Below, in pieces: positions 21,748 to 31,508 of a stretch of DNA of 64,000 bases. The notes beneath the pieces were generated by a model that was not told the DNA's origin, searched no databases, and was given only the letters and a program-made list of their open reading frames with translations. Position numbers and translations under genes: made by a program. The stretch lies in contig NC_087065.1 in NCBI RefSeq assembly GCF_963678635.1, positions 78,377,396-78,441,395 of the forward strand, read 5' to 3'. The DNA comes from Symsagittifera roscoffensis (Eukaryota > Xenacoelomorpha > Acoela > Convolutidae). Numbering within the stretch: the first letter of the stretch is position 1; every line of letters starts with the position of its first letter.

Positions 21748-24319
21748 TCAGATACTTTGCAGCTTTCATCTCTAAGGGATCGTAAGCTGCAAACAGGCCG
21801 TCGCCTATTGGGGCCTTCAGTTTCCTATATCTCTTGTCATCTCCATCCACCGTGGTCGTTCGGGGGTAGTCCCTTGAAAACTCGCCAGGCGTCTGACCGG
21901 GTGGTTTAGCAAACTGCCTGTACATCTTGTGATGCTTGTTATTGGGCTTGTTCTCTGCCTGAAACTTGCCCTTGCGAGCAGGTGGCGTCAGTTCCCGGGC
22001 TCTCTGTCGGACGTCCGTAAGAGACCGGGTATTCAAAGGTCCAAAAGTATTGTCCTGAGGCAACCCATTCAAGTCTGCGTGCCGGAGCGTAGTCGTGGAA
22101 CTGAACTGCTCCTGCTCTGCTAGCAGCCAATCCACGCCCGGTATCCGATATAGTCGCGACACTGTGGGACTTTCTCCACCAATCATTTTCATTGCGTTCT
22201 CCCGACACGTCAGGGTATTCATGTTCAACTTCGTGGACATGTCCGTCTTGTACTGTCCCCAATGACTAGGGTATGATCGGTTCCAAAGCAGCACGCTGCC
22301 TGGTTCAATTCCCTCCGCTGGCACGGCGCTCGTAGACGGTCCTGCTGCTGAAGCAGGGTTTGCCGTGGCGGGCGGATCGTTCCTCCTAGACCCGGTCTGG
22401 GAGTTATTCCTGTTCTGAACCACTGATCTCCCGAGTCGGCTTTCGAGCGGTTGTGTTCTGGGAGGAGGAGCAGTCCCTAGCCTCTCTCTTACGTTTGAGC
22501 TCGGAGCGATGGGTGTGGCTGCAGCCGACTCCAATGCCAAGGGCCCTAGGCGGTTGACGAGGAATTCGGGAACGCTTGCCCTTATTCTACTTCCTCCGGT
22601 CGAGCTGGTCCGAGCCAGAGAACTGGTCGCCCTCGACTCCTGCTCCACTTCCCTCAACTGCGTCTGAAATACATCATTGACCCAGTGTCTCCCTCGTTGG
22701 GTGTTGAAATGTATTCCATCTCTGGTAAGCGCGATGTGATCAATCATGCGCAGCATGTTCTCGAGATCCAGAAGTCGCAGCTCGCCAGGGTTGTTTCCCA
22801 CCAGATTGCGGATCATTTCATACCACCGTGTCACGTTGCCATTCATGAAATCTGCCACTGTGCACGCTTGCCACGGGTTTTGTGGTATCGTGCAAAGCAC
22901 CACAAACCTGGGCCTGTACTTCTCCTTCAGTTCATTCAACAGAGGCTCCCACTTGCTCTCCGGAGTCACTGGGGCTCTCGAGACGTCGTTGGTTCCCAGT
23001 ATTATCACCAGCGTATCCAGGTGATCCTCGCTCTGGAATTACATCATCTTGATGACCTGAGCCACTGAGGCTCCTCCAAAGGACAGAGTGGTAGTCTGAC
23101 CATAGACGAAGATCTCATTCAGATCCCTCACCAAACTGTCTCCTATGATCAAGTGGCGACTCCCTGGGGGAATTACATGGTCGCTCGTAGCGGAGTTCCA
23201 GCTCATGTCATTCAGGCAGGCTCAAGGATGCTCCGCAGCTACTTGCGTGAACTGGTGACGTGTCATCAGATTCTTCCTAATGTCTACCACGCGGGACTTT
23301 TGAAAGGTTCTGCCATGTGCAGTCCCCGAGGACACTACCGTGCGGGGTGCTCGCTCTGAGCTATTGGATGAATGATCACGACGTTGGGAAGGAACGATCC
23401 TACCCAATGTCCGCCTAGTGGTTCGGTTGATCTCATCCATTGTTGCTCTGGCCACTTGGTTGAACGATTCTTGGAACTGAGGAGCGAGGTAGGTGTCAGA
23501 AGGGTCCGGTATCGTGTTCCTTTGACTGGAAGCATACGGTTGTGTCTGCTGAGGAGCCTCGGGCCCTCTCGATGCACACAGCTCCTGTACTCTTGTCCTG
23601 GCGCGTGTGTCGCTCGATCCATCCGAGGATTTCATTGTCGCTAGAACTTCCTGTGACACTTGGCTCACCCTTGCCATATACAGCTCCTTCAGGTGCTTTA
23701 TTTCATCCTCCTTATAGGCCACCTGCAGATCTTCATATTTCTTCTTCCATTCGTCTCTTTCTCGAGCTATCGCCCTATACTCCTGGAGTTTGGCACACAG
23801 CTCGCTCTGATCTCTCTCCTTCTTCTCCAGCGTCTCAATCGTCTCGGACGTCTGGATCTCTATTTCACTCACCCTCACCCTCTTCGGAGGAGGAGCAGCT
23901 GTTGGAGAGTCGACCGAATGTGACGGGCCTGGCCCATCACGTTGTCTCTTTGCTCCGATGAGTGGCTGCGCAGGTTGGACGGGTAAGGGCATCTCACCTA
24001 GCCGGTGGTCCCTCTGTTCACCTAGTTCTGGCTCACGAGCCAGGTCGTGGCCAGACATTTCTCCACGCCGCCATCTCATCAGTCGGTTTCGACCTCTCTC
24101 GGCTGTCCCGGACTCACCGAAGGCCAACATCAACACGACTTCCGTAGGGCGATTCTCTCGACCCTCTCGTCCTAATGCATTGAGGAGCGCGATCACAAAC
24201 ATCGCCAGCCCCGGGTCTTTTCGTGTAAAATCACAATCGATCAGCCGCTGATAGATCTCGTCTAGAGTCGCTCCTAGACTCGCTGAGAGGAATTCCATAA
24301 GTTCGTTCGTGTCACCCAT
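21722..24319 (-). pseudogene. Element B second polyprotein, segment 1: coiled coil plus SGNH/GDSL hydrolase
   Basis: The ATG at 24319 is preceded in frame by TAA two codons upstream, so it is a credible start. Residues about 155-215 form a charged coiled coil (LEKKERDQSELCAKLQEY...), and PPPKRVRV looks like a nuclear localisation signal. Around residue 390 the frame shows HLIIGDSLVRDL (block I, nucleophile Ser). FGGASV (block II) follows, then ILGTNDVSR near residue 441 (block III) and TRDGIHFN near 532 (block V, Asp-His). All SGNH blocks are present. Two stops break the frame: TGA at 23224-23222 and TAA near 23041. A proline- and serine-rich linker follows. Members of the family hydrolyse esters; the substrate is unknown. 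Confidence 0.75.
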
Positions 24320-24785
24320 TTCTTATCGTGTTGATTCTTGCTGTCGTGTAGTTTCTTCCTGTCTCGTTTGATTCAATGAATTCAATAAACAATTTCTGAT
24401 CAATCAAGATCTAAAAAACAAGTCGCGACTTAAAACCATCATTTTTGGATTAAACATAATTCAACTCTTTAAAACTCCCCGTTCAAATTCTCATCTCAAT
24501 TCTGATTCAAAAATTTTGCACCAAGGTGGATCGTCCACCTGTATCTTTGTCAGGGTAGCACAAATGAGCGCTGTCACCTTGATGACCTGGAGTACTCTAG
24601 GTCTTTTATGACACGAAACATAAAACATATCATAACAATAACATAACACATAAACACATAACGATCTATATTATCACATAAAAACATAAAGTTTAATCCT
24701 AACCTAAAACTTAACCTAATCTAAAAGCTGACACTAATTCTTATCAAGTAACTTAATAAAAACCACTTATCGCCAAACGCAATTC
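24320..24785 (-). promoter_or_regulatory. Spacer with candidate splice acceptor before second polyprotein
   Basis: No coding signal is seen between the macro-like module and the ATG at 24319. On the - strand the run TTGTTTTTTAG ends at 24411, about 90 bases before that ATG. It matches the T-rich 3' splice sites of nematodes. The spacer also holds repeated acataa-type microsatellite sequence (about 24615-24690). A spliced subgenomic mRNA, as used for env in retroviruses, would explain how the downstream ORF is translated. This is inference. Confidence 0.4.
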
Positions 24786-25598
24786 TTAGCATATGCTCAG
24801 ATAGTATTTTTTATGTAAGTAAACCTCTATGTCAGTTTCTAAAAATATCACATGTACAAGTGCGTACAACTCTCTCGGATGTAGCTTTCCCCTATTAGGA
24901 TCATATACTGGTAACGAGAGAGAGGTCACTCCTCTCTCAACCAAAAAATCCCTAAGTCGAGTCAAGGCCAATACCAAGCTCTTTGGATCTACGTGTTGCC
25001 TATCAGTGGCCTTGGTAACCAGGAAACACAAATATTTCCCTGGTATCTGTGATGCAACAGGGGGCAGCGCTATCATCCCTCCCACACCAGGCCTCTGTTT
25101 CCAAAAAAATTCGATGTTGTTATACTCTTTTTTGAAATCAGCCGCTAGTGCTGTTTTGAAGCTTACGTCCGCGGTTATCGCTATAGCGCACAGGCTTTCC
25201 GTGAGTTTGAAATCGCTGTCCGTTATGACGATATTGTTTGAATAATGGTTCGGTAGATCAAAATACGATTCAAAAATTTGTCCAAAAGGTGGTTTTTTAG
25301 CATTCTCGCCCTCTGTCTCTAGTTCTCCGGTTTCTCTTGCCGATTTCAATCTTTTTATTATCAGATTTTCGGTGTGGGTGAGTCCTACCCCCACTCCCCG
25401 GACAAAAATATCCATCGACGTCCCCGTCGATCGCCCAAAGTCTAGGAGATCGAGGTTGGATTGTGGAACACGTAGAGGACCATCTGGGGCGACCCAGTTG
25501 GACTCAGTATTGTCATGACTGATGTATTTGATGCCGTCTTTATCGACGTCCTGAATCGTCAGAATCGTCTCTTTTGGATCTGTCGGCAGCTCATGAAG
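24786..25598 (-). pseudogene. Macro-domain-like module after integrase of element B
   Basis: The 209-codon stretch from the ATG at 25415 begins MDIFVRGVGVGLTHTEN. From about residue 60 it follows the macro (ADP-ribose binding) fold pattern: VITDSD, then CAIAITADVSFKTALAADFKKEY. GVGG and KYLCFLVTKATD come next, then an LVLALTRLRDFLVERGV helix, SLPVYDPNRGKL and ALVHVIF. The frame is open upstream to a TAG at 25601-25599 and is in register with the integrase tail, so it was probably the C-terminus of the Pol polyprotein. Macro domains bind or remove ADP-ribose. I cannot judge binding or catalysis here, and the assignment rests on pattern only. Confidence 0.6.
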
Positions 25599-28569
25599 CT
25601 ATTCGAGCACGCGCAAGTTCGTTAGTTCTTGCTCATGAGTCTGTTCCGCTTCTGGTTCGAACTCCACTTCCGGTTCTGATCGATCGTCGATCCAATCTTG
25701 ATCCATATCGTTCACCAAGTCGATTTCTTCTAGCATCGCCACTTCGTCCAGTCCCACTAGCGAGTCCATGACGTCACTTACAACTATTCTGTCTACAACG
25801 AAACCCTCGCCGTACGGATTGTATTTCTTCTTGTTTTTTCCTCTCTTGCTCTGGCGTGTTTCCATGGTGAGTGGAAAGTCAGGCTGTATTCCTTTGTCAA
25901 TTTCGATTTGTTCCAGGCAGTCCCAGTCTTCATCGGCATAAGGTAGAGTTCCATCTTCCACCTCTACTCGCTCGGTCAACTCCAGATCCAGTGGTAGGTC
26001 GCAATCGTCCACCACCTCATTCCCGTCGTTTTTGTCGCGAGTACCCCTTTCATTCACTTCACAAGCAGGACGCACTATCAAATAGTCTCCCTCTTGCATG
26101 TCCGCTGGGATGCACCAGTCCCAGTCCTCTGACGAGGCATTGTGTGGTTTGATACTTTCGTAATGAGCTGCTATTCCAGTGCTCAATCGATAAAAACGAC
26201 CTCCTTGGTGCACCTCTGTTATCTGAAATGGACCACGCCATTTCTTTAATAATTTCTTTCGGATCGGCTTTCGCATCGGCTGTCCTTTTATCAAACCTCC
26301 TTTTTTGTCTAATTTGCGCCTGTTGCGTGTTCCTCCTGCATAAGTCATTGAGGTCCTGCTGTCTTCTAATAACATCCCGCACGTACGTTTGCGGTGCTGT
26401 CCTCTTCCCCTCATATTCAGGGTAGAAAAACGTCAACGGGAGCGCTTTTTCATGACCCGTTAGCATCATGTGCGGACTTATTCCCGTGGTGGAATGATCC
26501 GTGCTGTTGTAAGCACCCATCACTTGCGGCAAGTGCTTGTCCCAGTCATCCATGTAACGCGAGCAAAAGACTCTCAGCATGGATACCAGTGTGCGGTTCT
26601 GCCTCTCGACAAGGCCATTCGTTTGTGGGTGATAAGTGGTCGAGTGGGCCTGCGCTACCTGCGACCTTTTCATTAACTCCTTCGTGAGATCACCCACGAA
26701 TGCTTTGCCATTGTCCGATTGGAACGTGATGGGGCAGCCATGCCTCGCTATCCACACATTTATCAAATGATCGCATGTTTCTTCCGCCGATGCTGTCATG
26801 CAGGGTGCTGCCTCCGCATACTTCGTAAAATGGTCGATCATTACCAGCACCTGATTATAGCCCGTTGCTCTCATGCTGATTTTCTGATGATCAATTTGCA
26901 CGACTTCGTTGAAACCTGATGACTCTATTGACTGTAGGGGGAACCTTAGTTTCCTGGGATCCTTCGCCTGCTGACATGACAGGCATGCGGCGATCCACTT
27001 CTCACAAGCCTTCTTCAATCGCGGCCATTCGAATCGTTTCTCTATCCTGTTATACACTTTGTCCACGCCTTGATGGCCCATCTGATCATGTGAGCGAAAG
27101 AGCAATTCGGTCTGGTACAACTGTGGTAAAACTATTGAATTGTATTTATAGAGGACCTTGTCCTCCTCTTTTCGTTTAGAGGCTACAATCCCGTCCTTAT
27201 TCAGGTACAACAAGTCGTTTCGCTTCAGGTAGAATTGCTTCAAGATCTTGTAGCTGTCTTCTTCCAAGTCTCCCTTGTCAGGTGCTCCATTCTCGATCCA
27301 TCTCTTCAGACTGCTCGTCATTCTATCATTTCGTTGAGCCCTTAGGAGATCCGACAGCCTGTACCTGGCTTTCAAATACGTCTTTACCACGTTCATTTGC
27401 CCACTCATTATCTCCGGAGCATGAGCATCGTCCATCAACTTGACACACCATATCTTTTTCAAAGGCGTCGCTTCCTGCACAGATGGTTCCAGATTGGTAC
27501 GGACGACCGTACCATGTGGCAACAATCTGGTTGGGCGTTTCGAGACTGCTTTCAGCTCTAGCTCGTCTGCGGCATTATCTACCACAGTGCCCTCTTCATC
27601 TGAGGTGTATCTGTCCCTGTCTGGATCCTGATGCGTTTCTCGGTCCAGCCCGCGCTGCTTCCAGTCTACCAATAAGGAGTGGATTGCGATCTCTGACATA
27701 TCGGAATTGGAAGTTGTTTCAGATGTGTTGTCCCAGGACTGGGGCCTCGAGTCAAGACTCGAGTCGACTGATTCCCCAACATCATATTCCAAGTTGTCTG
27801 AGATGTTTCTCGACTCCCCGGACAAAACTCTGTCCATTGGTCGCTTCGAACCCGACTCCCCGGACAAAATTCTGCCCCTAGGTGGTCTCGTCAACCTCTC
27901 CCCGGAAAAGTCGTCCTGCACGGGCTCAAAGGTGTCTGACCCCTCAGAAAAGTCGTCCTTGACTGGCTCGAAGGTATCAGACTCCCCGGACATCGTCTCG
28001 TCCCCGGACGACCAATCTGGGCTAGGCTCGTATTCTTCTTTTGCATCCGTGAAATGCACTCTCCTCACGAAACTAGATTTCGACTTGATCCTGACTTCCT
28101 CAGTGGCTTGGGTCTGATTCAGTGTTCCATATTCAGTGAACGAGGTTCTCAACAAGACCTCTTTCGGCATCGAGCTCACCAGCTGGTTGACTATCGACCT
28201 GCAATCCCGTTCAACGCCTCGGCTGCGAATGGACACTGGCCTCTTCTCTGTTCTCTCGGTGACAGTCAACCGCTGCATGGTCTCCATCCACTCACAATCA
28301 TGCCTATCCATTTCCCTGTCCAACAAGTCGCGGAGCTTTCCCATGACGTCCGGCGCCACGTTCACCGTCCTGTTCAATAGAGCCATGCTGTTTATACCCA
28401 GCCTGGTAAGTTCTTGCTGTACCAAATTGGATTGGACTAGCAGATCCAACGGAACAGGCTCGCCTCTGGCTAAAAGCTTTATCTCCGCGGCCGTTTCCAC
28501 TGGAAGGTCAGGGTGTCCGGGTATAGGATGCCCTGACTTGTCTAACCACCTAGTAAGTGGTAGTTTGTC
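25599..28569 (-). pseudogene. Integrase region of element B
   Basis: The frame is open from 28569 (after a TAA at 28572-28570) to 26059, and the signal moves to a second frame near 26250 that runs to 25599. The first 330 residues are a linker with repeated LSGES units. The integrase follows with an HHCC zinc region (SHDQMGHQG ... CLSCQQ). The DDE core has VVQIDHQK (Asp), TFQSDNGKAF (Asp) and TNGLVERQNR (Glu). All three catalytic residues are intact. LLKKWRGPFQITEV in the second frame is the GPF-type C-terminal module, followed by a long acidic tail. It would insert the cDNA into the genome. Confidence 0.85.
27835..28010 (-). repeat. Imperfect in-frame repeats encoding LSGES and DTFEPV units
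   Basis: In the linker before the integrase the sequence tgtccggggagtc or a close variant occurs about four times, each time encoding SGES. A longer unit encoding (S)DTFEPVKDDFS is repeated once. The DNA core is the same as the polypurine-tract box TTGTCCGGGGAGT at the 3' end of the element, so the repeats may have arisen from, or compete with, that signal. Confidence 0.65.
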
Positions 28570-30100
28570 TTAGGTTTCCTTGTCCAGAAATGAAAACCCG
28601 TCTTCGATTTCTGATGGGTTAGCCTGCCTCTCCTCGAGGCGCTCATAAAATTCTGTCTTTTTACTGAGGCTATCTGCGTTCTGGTGCTTGTCACGGGTAC
28701 GGTGCTCTATGATCATGTGGTATCCATCCAGGCGCACGATCCAACGACCAATATAACTTTGGTCCATCGAATAGGTTTTCAGCCAGGCAAGGGCACGATT
28801 ATCCACACGTAACTTGAAGGGAGCACTCCCCAAGTAGGCCCTGTATTTTTCCACGAAAGTGATCACCGCAAGCATCTCCGCTTTTGGTGCGCCGTACTTC
28901 ATTTCAGTATCACTCAGGACTTTACTCCCGTAGGCTATCGGACAAAGAACCGTTCTCCCGTTCCACTCCTGCTCCTGGTGAAGTATGCCCGATATCGCAA
29001 CCACTGATGCATCCGTGTCCAGCACTAACATCCCCTTCTCTGTTGGCATGCCGAGGACCGGTGCCTCGCAAAGTTCACGTTTGATGTTTTCAAATGGAAC
29101 TTGTGCCTCATCAGTCCAAGTGAACTTTTTGCCCTTGTTTCTCATCAACCGCTGCATGGGGTATATTTTGTCAGCATACCCCTTGATGAACTCTCGATAA
29201 TAATTAGCGAATCCCAAAAAAACTCATCAGCTGTGTATCTGTTTTAGGTGCCTTCCAGGTCAGCACCGATTCAACCGCTTCAGGATCCGGTCTCACTCCA
29301 TGTTTGTCCACCAGGCGGCCCAGATACTTTGTGGAATCTCTGATGATTTCACACTTAGAGGGTTTATATTTCAGACCCGCCTGCTTCATGCAAGAAAACA
29401 CCTCCTCCAACCTCTCTATGTGGTCTTCTAAGGTTGGTGTTGCAATCACGACATCATCAACATAACACATGATGAGATTCCCGTACTTCTTAGTGACGCT
29501 CGTGAGTGCCTGGGCCATCAGTCGCTGGAATGTGGCCGTCGCGTTGCACAATCCGAACGGCATCCTCTTCCACTGGAACAATCCCAGCTCGCACGCAAAG
29601 CCTGTTTTCTCTCGATCTTGCTTTCTGAGTGGCACTTGCCAGAACGCGGATCCCAGATCCAACGTCGTGAAGAACTTCGCGTCTCCCAGCTTGGATAGGC
29701 TTTCATCGATGCGGGGAATCGGGTATGCGTCCTTTATAGTCACTGCGTTCAGATAACGGAAATCACAACAAAATCTGAGTTGTCCCCCTTTCTTTTTCGC
29801 CATGACCACGCCACAGGCCCACGGGAACTTTGACGGCTCGATCATGTCGTACTCCATTAACATCTCGATTTCCTTCCTACACGCTTCTGAGTTGTGAGGG
29901 GTCATCCTTCTCGCCCCTTCCCTATGAGGTACCGAGACCTCTTCTATCTCAATCTCGTGTTCTACAAAATTACAGCAACCTATGTCGGCCTTATGTTTCG
30001 AAAAAACGTCTGCGTTCCGACTTAGCACCGCTCTGAGCGAATCTAGTTCCTTGTCTGATATTCTACCCTTCAATTTTTCTATCTCAGGTAGGACCGGTTT
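28570..30100 (-). pseudogene. Reverse transcriptase and RNase H of element B
   Basis: RT motifs in order are GGQLRFCCDFRYLN, DAYPIPRIDESL, FFTTLDLGSAFWQV, KRMPFGLCNATATF and the intact catalytic box IMCYVDDVVIAT (about 29455). KYLGRLVDKHGVRPDP follows. At a run of seven A (29216-29222) the frame shifts by one base from LMSFFGIR into GFANYYREFI. RNase H then shows LVLDTDASVVAISGIL, KAEMLAVITF and LRVDNRALAWL, and its acidic residues are present. Both enzymes look catalytically complete apart from the homopolymer indel. The region ends at a TAA at 28572-28570. Confidence 0.9.
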
Positions 30101-30108
30101 TTTCGCTG

Positions 30109-31508
30109 CTAACTCTGTTTCTGTCGGCCTTTCAGGAAAGTTGGAACAACTAGACAGCCCATCACTGTTTCCGACTTCATTGAAAACAATTTCCTAGAAG
30201 ATTTCAATTCATTTACCCTCTTCATTATACATTCTTGGTTCGCATGCAATAAACATTTAGTTACATCAAACTTTTTCAAGTTCTCCACACTCTGAAAGTC
30301 TGTGTTCAGAGGCAAAGCATAACCAAGTTTCTTTCCCCTCTGTATTGTCACTGTTGTTGCTTCTGTGTTCAATAACACACTCACACACAGTCCGCTCTGA
30401 GTGAATGAGAAGCTTCTTCCTAAAATAGCTGACCTTCTACTGTTTGGATTTGGTACCAGACACACCTGTCTGTCATTGCTGAGTTCATTCAAGTTCCTCA
30501 TCCTAAACGTCGCTACTACGGCTTGGTTTGGTTTTAATCTAACTTTTCGATTCAGAAAAATTGGCACCTTGGCCTGGTTAATTAAGATCTTATTAGGGGG
30601 TCTCTTTTCATACTTTCTCTCAGGATCCTTGATCCTAATCAACCCGTCATTGAGATCGATCGTGACATCAAAGTTGCGCACGAAATCCCTTCCTAAGATG
30701 ATTCGTCCAAATTCTCCACTACTAGGAAGCTCATCCAAAGATGTCTTCCTCCGAGCTGTAGTGAAATGATCGGGGTTCGTCCAGTCACATAGATCGCTCC
30801 CTGATTGGCAGCTGCCAACCTTATGTTTGTCGGTATGAGATCCGACCTTTCGAAACCCATGTCGGTCCAAGTTTTGACTGGCATGACACTAAGCACTACT
30901 CCCGTGTCTAGCAGTCCCTTTACTGAAAGTTGTCTGCCTTGCACGTCCAGCACGTGTGCGGCCAGATCGGCCTCGCAACCTATGTGCACCGCATCTTGTT
31001 TGAGCATCGCGTTGTGTCCGATTCGTCTAACCTTCAGCTCCTCTTGACCTATGTATAGCCGGCCAATCTGATCGTTCGCATCAGTTATGTGAGCTTTTGT
31101 GTAGATATTGATGCCATCCACATTCATTAGAATCGGGTAAGGGCCATGGACATCGATATAATGTCTATCCACTTTCATCAGCCTCGGATCTCCTGTTGTG
31201 AGCAGCGCTCGCACTGCCCTGGAGTCCAGTTTGGGATCTTTCTCCTTCAGGTAGTCGGCATATATGTCCAGATGGACTAGTGTAACCTCGGATGGTTCAC
31301 TCAAGTTCTTGACCACCTGGTGCCCTGCGACTGAGATTATGGACATTATTTTCGTCCCCTCCTTCGTCATGCCGAAAGTTCTCCCAGATATAACGTTCAG
31401 TTTTAGTCCCTATTTCCTGGGTTCCTCTTTGTCTTCTACTTTCGTCGTTTTACCCAGAATATTAAAATTTTCCCGAAGATCTGTGCTCTCCAGCTCCGAC
31501 CTTACCCA
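30109..31508 (-). pseudogene. Aspartic protease region of element B
   Basis: The frame is in register with gag but separated from it by two stops, TAA at 31511-31509 and TAG near 31410. The open part from 31370 carries VKGLLDTGVVLSVMPV, the DTG active site. A frameshift near 30735 leads to FGRIILGRDFVRNFDV, the ILG box that closes a retropepsin. The frame then continues to 30109 and shifts again near 30160 into the RT frame. The stretch of about 130 residues before the DTG motif has no recognised domain. Confidence 0.75.
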
